From Asterias rubens (Eukaryota; Echinodermata; Asteroidea; Forcipulatida; Asteriidae), in assembly GCF_902459465.1 (NCBI RefSeq), contig NC_047073.1:11781036-11845035 (forward strand): 64,000 nt of DNA, given 5' to 3'. Shown here piece after piece: positions 59,301-64,000 of this stretch. Within the stretch, counting starts at the first letter, position 1. Each line of letters opens with the position of its first letter. A program made the position numbers and the translations under genes. Under the pieces are notes generated by a model. The model was not told the origin of the DNA. It did no database searches and saw only the letters and a program-made list of their open reading frames with translations.

Positions 59301-62300
59301 AGTAATTTTCCATGAATTTGATTTCGAGACCTCAGATTTAGAACTTGAGGTCTCGAAATCAACCATCTAAACGCACACAACTTCATGTGACAAGGGTTAT
59401 TTTTCTTTCATCATTATCTCGCAACTTCGATGACCGATTGAGCTCAAATTTTCACAGGTTTGGTATTTTATACGTATGTTGAGATACACCAACTGTGAAG
59501 GCTAGTCTTTGACAATTACCAATAGTGTCCACTGCCTTTAAAAGGTATTATATAGGAATGGTAGAGCTGTCAAAGTGGTCACAGACATGTTTTGTGTGAT
59601 CAAGCAAACATGAAATAACAAACCTGTGGAAGTTTGGTCTGAATCCGTTATGTGAGTTTGAGAAGTGAAAAGCCATGCACAATTTTCTGCACGTAAACAC
59701 ATTGTTCTTAATTTTGGTTGTAAGGCCTTTGTCACACGTGGCAACTTTTACAGGCAACTTGGAGGCAACCAATTACGGTGTATGCTACAGGACCACTATG
59801 GTAGCACATAAGTAATTTTTTTAACATGACCTTGCAATTATGGAGGACCAAAAGTGGACAAGGCAATTTTCCAATTTTTGATAGTAGAAAATGAGAATTT
59901 ACTTCCAAGTAAAACCATTTTTTCAAAATCTTCATTTTCTGCTAGCAGAAATTTGGAATTTACTCTTTGCCAGTGACTGGCGGTCGAAAAGAAGACAACC
60001 CAGCATTTTGTTAAATATAATTTTTTTAATAGTAGAACAAAATACCACAAACAGATTACAATTAGAACGCAACTTGTTATCAGACATACAGAAAACCAAG
60101 ATCACAGAACCTCTGAACCACGACTAAACGGAGATGTGATTTCTCTACATGTCAGGACGTGACAATGAAGGGTTTACTAAAGGTCGCTGAGTCGCTAAAG
60201 ATCAAAGCTAAATTTGACAAAGCTGAAGTGATTGCCAGATTGGTTTCCCAGCTACCAATGCGTCTTCTGAGGAACCGACCGTCTTCTGAGGAACCGCCAT
60301 TAATGGGGAGGTCCTTAGTGCCAGCTCGTACAATTACCATATTTGGAGTACGGAATTTAGTTGGTCCAAAACGTTCAATCAAAATTTCTGCTAGTAGAAA
60401 TTTGGAAATTTGGTTTCGTGCAAAATGTAAAATCCAAATTTCTGCTAGTAAAAATTTTGAAATTTGGGTTGTCGGCTTTTCGAGCGCCAGTCAATGGCAA
60501 AAAGTAAATTTTAAATTTCTGCTAGCAGAAAATTAAGATTGCAAAAAAATGGTTTCACTTGAAAGTAAATTCTCATTTCCTACTATCAAAAAATTGGAAA
60601 ATTGCATTGTCCACTTTTGGTCCTCCATACTTGCAATCCTAAGAAAAATATGTGAACATTGAAATGTGAATGGATTCTCTTCTTGGAGATTGCCTGAAAC
60701 TGGTTGCCTATAAATTGCCTCATGTGACATGGCCCCAACAACCAAAATCTGCATTTCACTTTTTATTTGCTGGGGTGTTTGTTTGTAGTGCACTGGTTTA
60801 TTCCATTGACATTTTTTTTAATGAACAGGTGAACAATGCATGTGCCACTGGATCGTCAGCCTTGTACTTGGCCAAGCAGCTTGTTGAAGGAGGTATGGCT
60901 GACTGTGTCATGGCTCTTGGCTTTGAGAAAATGCAGCGGGGCTCACTCAAAGCACAGGTAAAATATTAGTTCTTTGACAAAAGGTTTAATTAAACAGCTT
61001 TGGTTTGAACAAAGAAAAAATTGACTGGAGCCGGACTTGAATCAATGCCCTCCGAACGAACATACCGACGCTCTACCAACTGAGCTTGACAGGCTCCCCC
61101 CCCCCTTAGTCAATATCTTTATTTTCGGGGGTGCCAGTCAGAAGCCATATGACTGTAGCCAACCTTGCTACCATAGGCAGCATGCCAAATCACGCTAGCT
61201 CTGCATACGTCTCTAACCCCTGGGAGGGAAACTCTGATCCGTGTCTTTGATTGGCTATTATATATGCACAAAATTTGAAACGCCGTGCGTCTCCAAAAAG
61301 CCCTGCGTATAAAGATGTACGTATTCACTTTTTTGTCACGCAACACTGAACGCCAAGGCAAGTTTATGACTTTTATTAATCACAGCGAATCCAGCGTGTG
61401 CGCGACCAATGCCCAACACAGAAGTATCAACCACAGGACTAATTGTAATATCCCTTATATTTGGATATTTTTGAGTTACACTTCCAGGGGTTATGATCGA
61501 GCAAGGCATGCTGGGAAAAAATGGCGCGGCGAGATCGATCACCCCTGGGAACGAGGTGTGACTGTAGCTGATATGTGGCAAGAGACCACATCCAAATTTA
61601 GGATACAACCAGCTTTAATTAAAGGGACACTTTGGCCTTATACCAGATGGCTACTAAATAGTGATGCTTTTCAATACTGAACAAATTTTGCCTGCCCACC
61701 TTGAGTAAAGTTTGACTGGTCCTTGGGGATAGGGGGATATCCAAAATGAATCAAAAATGCGGTCAAGCACTAAGGGTAAATCTATCTCATTTGTCTTGTG
61801 GATTTGTACCCCAAATGCGAGCTCTGCAAAGCATAGCATAGGTTCTTTGTGTACAAATCAAGTGAATACCAGCCCCATAACATTGACTGTCGATGAACAG
61901 CGTGAGCTCAAAAGATGTTTCAAATTTTGGTGTTTTTTTTAGTATGAGGACAGGACCAATCCGATGGATAAACACATGGAAGTGCTCATGAGTAACCATG
62001 ATCTACAAGCCTCACCAATCACAGCCCAGATGTTTGGCCGAGCTGGCATAGAGCATATGGACAAATATGGTAAGTCTGTTTTTAAATGCCCTGCCGCCGA
62101 AAGTCGAAGGTCATTAAGTTTTTACCCTGTCTGTGGGCTGTGTGTTTTAACGCTACATACAAAGTGTGTGGGCCTGAGAACAAAAGCGGTCCACATAATG
62201 CAGGGATTTGAGAACTGTGTAGACTTACACAATCCACAAAGTGTTATTAACAGTATTGAAGAATATGATTCTTTTGGCGTGTCGTGGACGAGCAGTCCAG

Positions 62301-62848
62301 GTCACCTGGACCCAAGCTCTGGTGTTGTCAGCAGCAGAGTGTGGGTTCGACTCCTGGTCATGGCACTTGTGCCCTTGAGCAAGGCACTTGACCATAATTG
62401 CTTCGTAAGAAGTAAGGAAGGTAGTAAGTATCTGCTCTACCAGCCAGGCTACTAGTCGGTGATACCCATGCCTACATCCTTGCGGACCTGTTTCAGCCCC
62501 AGGAGTAGGTGGCAATGGCCCCTGGTGGCAGTTGATTTGGTTCGATAGCCCAAATCAGTCAAGTGTAGCCCTCACCTTGAAGCGGCAAACCCTGGTGTTG
62601 TGATGATAGGCGGTCTCTAGTATAAATTTAAAACTTAAAAAGAATGTCTTCAATCATATAAGAGTCAAAACTTTGGGCAAAGGAATTGCCAACTTTCACC
62701 CCCCAAAATTACCAAGTACTCAAATAGTTCATTTTAAGTGTACCAAATGTATAACTTTGTTGTGTTTGTTTTTGTATGTTAAAGGTACAACTGCAGACCA
62801 CATTGCAAAAATAGCCTACAAAAACCACAAGCATTCTACAAACAACCC
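56268..62848 (+). CDS. SCP2: Sterol carrier protein 2 / SCPx 3-oxoacyl-CoA thiolase (5' part, five exons)
   Basis: The N-terminal thiolase of SCPx cleaves 3-oxoacyl-CoA in peroxisomal oxidation of branched-chain fatty acids and bile-acid-type side chains. Exons are 56268-56315, 58581-58775, 60829-60957, 61943-62069 and 62785-62848, all in phase (about 188 residues). [16 protein letters not shown] matches the SCPx start. [20 protein letters not shown] and [18 protein letters not shown] are signature blocks; the Cys of CATGS (residue 86, matching Cys94 in human SCPx) is the nucleophile. Later blocks are [25 protein letters not shown] and [11 protein letters not shown]. The rest of the thiolase, the SCP2 lipid-transfer domain and the peroxisome signal are beyond the window. 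The ATG has A at -3. Confidence 0.96.
56549..56677. mobile_element. Foldback element in SCP2 intron 1
   Basis: AACTTTCCGTATGGCGCCAC at the start pairs with GTGGCGCCATACGGAAAC at the end, with TTAGATACTATATTATTTTA inside. A half copy lies at 58300-58370. Confidence 0.82.
57689..57763. repeat. Imperfect hairpin in SCP2 intron 1
   Basis: AGTAGTTGTGATATCGTAAC and CCCTCCT on the left pair with AGGAGGGTTATCGCAACTAC on the right, with a small internal insertion. Confidence 0.75.
57906..58020. mobile_element. Foldback element in SCP2 intron 1
   Basis: CTACTCCTAGAACTATTTC pairs with AAATAGTTCTAGGACTAGGA, and TTTCGTCCGGCTA pairs with TAGCCGGACGAAA. Confidence 0.8.
58300..58370 (-). mobile_element. 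Half copy of the 56549 foldback element
   Basis: GTTTCCGTATGGCGCCACCA, then TTTTTCATTCGATATGAAAT and TATAGTATCTAATTTA, matching the right arm of the 56549 copy in reverse. Confidence 0.75.
58581..58775 (+). CDS. SCP2: SCP2 exon 2
   Basis: Sixty-five codons from [20 protein letters not shown] to [10 protein letters not shown], phase 0 at both ends. The acceptor is CCTTTTATTAG and the donor is AAT|GTAGGT. Confidence 0.95.
58830..59007. mobile_element. Foldback element of the AGTTAGGACT family, in SCP2 intron 2
   Basis: Ends GCAGTTCCAGCTGTCGATTT and CATGAAATCGGCTGCAG; inner GGACTTAGGACGAGTCC and its partner. Confidence 0.75.
59156..59541 (+). mobile_element. Foldback/MITE element, family A, in SCP2 intron 2
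   Basis: Complete, well-preserved copy with the standard ends and inner TCGAGACCTCA palindrome, suggesting a recent insertion. Confidence 0.87.
59728..60736. mobile_element. 1-kb long inverted-repeat element in SCP2 intron 2
   Basis: Outer ends AGGCCTTTGTCACACGTGG and TGCCTCATGTGACATGGCCC are inverted. Arms of about 260 bp pair through GACCAAAAGTGGACAAGGCA, ATTTCTGCTAGCAGAAA-like and CCAGT-GACTGG blocks. A related fragment is at about 30890-31120. The loop carries a SAP-like frame. Confidence 0.75.
60829..60957 (+). CDS. SCP2: SCP2 exon 3 (active-site cysteine)
   Basis: Forty-three codons, [20 protein letters not shown] to RGSLKAQ. Contains the nucleophilic Cys loop. The acceptor is TAATGAACAG and the donor is CAG|GTAAAA. 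Confidence 0.96.
60958..61942 (+). other. SCP2 intron 3, 985 bp
   Basis: It contains a degenerate tRNA-like sequence on the minus strand (61027-61097) next to a C-rich run. 61120-61640 has several short open frames on both strands that match no family. A T-run precedes the acceptor. Confidence 0.5.
61027..61097 (-). pseudogene. Degenerate tRNA-like sequence
   Basis: On the minus strand it begins GGAGCC and ends GGCTCC (pairing acceptor ends), has AGCTCAGTTGGTAGAGCG (A box, D arm) and GATTCAAGTCC (weak B box). The T arm does not pair well, so a working tRNA is unlikely. Confidence 0.5.
61943..62069 (+). CDS. SCP2: SCP2 exon 4
   Basis: Reads [16 protein letters not shown] to [15 protein letters not shown] plus one base. 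The acceptor is GTTTTTTTTAG and the donor is GTAAGT. Confidence 0.95.
62070..62784 (+). other. SCP2 intron 4, 715 bp, with a SINE
   Basis: A sense-oriented tRNA-derived SINE occupies 62275-62500; the rest shows nothing recognisable. Confidence 0.55.
62275..62500 (+). mobile_element. tRNA-derived SINE in SCP2 intron 4
   Basis: GCGTGTCGTGGACGAGCAGT head, GTGTGGGTTCGACTCCTGG B box, then TTGAGCAAGGCACTTGACCA and AATTGCTTCGTAAG. Confidence 0.8.
62785..62848 (+). CDS. SCP2: SCP2 exon 5
   Basis: Reads [20 protein letters not shown] then N and a split Pro codon, as in NHKHSVNNP of vertebrate SCPx. The donor is CCC|GTAAGT. Confidence 0.93.
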
Positions 62849-64000
62849 GTAAGTTTTGTACAAAAATGTTCAAAGTAAATATGCAAATTTTTTATTAGTC
62901 ATCCTGCTCACTGACCATTTAATAATAACCACTCTGGTTTTGGTGATGGATAAGCTATGCCAGCCTGCAATATGATATCACATTCTGTGAATGCATCTAC
63001 ATAGTACACAGTCAACCCTCCTACTGTCTGGCCATTCAATTTCATCCTTGTTTGAGTTTAGTTCATAGTTGTGCCACCACACAAAAGCCAAGCGCTTAAT
63101 GGTTTCAAATGGTTGGTCAACTGCCTAGAAAATGCAACCAAGAGTAGCATGGTTAGTGCTGTGGTCCAGGACCAGTGGTTAGACTGCAGGGCCCAATTTC
63201 ATGGTTCTGCTTACCGCCGAATTTTGCGCTTACGATCACGATTCCCCGCCTATGTGCAAGCGGCGAATTTCTACGCTAGCCTTGTAAGCGTAGAATGCCT
63301 GGTATTGTAAAGTATGCACGCGCAGAAGCCGAAATTCACTGCTAACCCGTGAAATACGCTTGCCGTAAGCACAGAAGTCCCTGCTTCCGTAAGCACCGAT
63401 TCTGTGCTTACAGTAAGCAGAGCCATGGAGTCGGACCCAGGACTTGCAATCACAAGGTTGTGGGCTTGAATCCTACAAAGCTTACCGCTGATTTCACAAT
63501 GACTTGAATAAGTATTGTCGTCTAGTTACTAAATCACAATTTATTTATTTGTGCAATTCATAGTCACAGACGTACAAACCAATGTGTAAGTATGAGAGAG
63601 ATTGGCTGTTGCCAGCTTGGTGTTTATATCCCCTTGTGGAAGTTTGCTGAATTCCCTTAATAAAGGGTCTATGTAACTTTTGTAGGACAAAAAACACAAT
63701 GTCCACAGATTTACACTCAACTTACACAGTTTGAAGATAGTAGAAAGCTTCCCTGAAAATACTACGTGCTGAGGTGCTGTAATTTTGGGGAAATGAGTAA
63801 AACATAGTCATGAAAATAATTTTCGTCTCAAACCCTGTAAGTTTCATGTAAATCTATGGACATTTTGAAAAAGGACCCAAATCCTTTAAGGGGAAGATCA
63901 TCTAAACATTATAAGCAAACAAACAAATTAAATTCTGATTTAGTACATGACATATAAAGTAATACAAATTTTGACTTTCCTCCTCCCCAACCAACCCTCC
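62849..64000 (+). other. Start of SCP2 intron 5, repeats
   Basis: A SINE split by a foldback occupies about 63150-63570. A dispersed repeat around 63660-63890 is shared with 30560-30770 (TGCTGAGGTGCTGTA, GAAATGAGTAAAACA). No further SCP2 exon is seen before the window ends. Confidence 0.5.
63188..63440. mobile_element. Foldback element inserted into a SINE
   Basis: GGGCCCAATTTCATGGTTCT at the left pairs with AGAGCCATGGAGTCGGACCC at the right. It separates ..AGTGGTTAGACTGCA from GGACTTGCAATCACAAGG, two parts of one tRNA-derived SINE. Confidence 0.75.

Larger units (their letters stand above)
58776..60828 (+). other. SCP2 intron 2, 2.1 kb, mostly transposons
   Basis: Three elements fill most of it: an AGTTAGGACT-type foldback (58830-59007), a GGCAGTGGACAC-type foldback (59156-59541) and a 1-kb inverted-repeat element (59728-60736) carrying a SAP-like frame. 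Confidence 0.65.

Overview
This is eukaryotic nuclear DNA from an animal, with genes split into short exons by long, repeat-filled introns. The protein content (an NMDA-type glutamate receptor subunit, a rhodopsin-family GPCR, TMEM59 and the SCP2/SCPx thiolase) fits an invertebrate deuterostome. The many foldback miniature elements whose ends resemble AAAGGCAGTGGACACTA lead me to favour an echinoderm, probably a sea star. The species assignment is inference. There is one 100-N assembly gap (29082-29181).

Layout. (1) 1-21247, plus strand: the last seven exons of a GluN3-like NMDA receptor subunit, covering the end of the ligand-binding domain, the fourth membrane segment and a long cytoplasmic tail with a 9-residue repeat. 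Every intron phase agrees across the exons. (2) 21248-32605: no gene recognised, only repeats, the gap and an isolated promoter-like module. (3) 32606-33991, minus strand: an intronless class A GPCR of 461 residues with a long third intracellular loop and Lys where aminergic receptors carry Asp. (4) 33992-40681: repeats, including an AAGTCA-rich minisatellite. (5) 40682-44926, plus strand: five consecutive in-phase terminal exons of a protein I do not recognise. (6) 44927-51587: repeats only. (7) 51588-55845, minus strand: a complete six-exon TMEM59 gene of 329 residues. (8) 55846-56267: the short divergent promoter region between TMEM59 and SCP2. (9) 56268 to past the window end, plus strand: the first five exons of the SCP2/SCPx peroxisomal thiolase gene, including the active-site cysteine loop.

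Most of the remaining sequence is mobile-element debris: two large foldback (MITE-like) families, several single-copy foldbacks, tRNA-derived SINEs and 3' ends of non-LTR retrotransposons. Some are nested, which gives relative ages. I found no rRNA genes, CRISPR arrays, viral genes or operons. Nothing here looks like a new multi-gene system. The most notable points are the unrecognised gene at 40.7-44.9 kb, the head-to-head TMEM59/SCP2 pair, the altered autophagy motif in TMEM59, the GPCR with a changed ligand-pocket residue, the promoter-like module present twice, and a SAP-like reading frame carried inside a foldback element.
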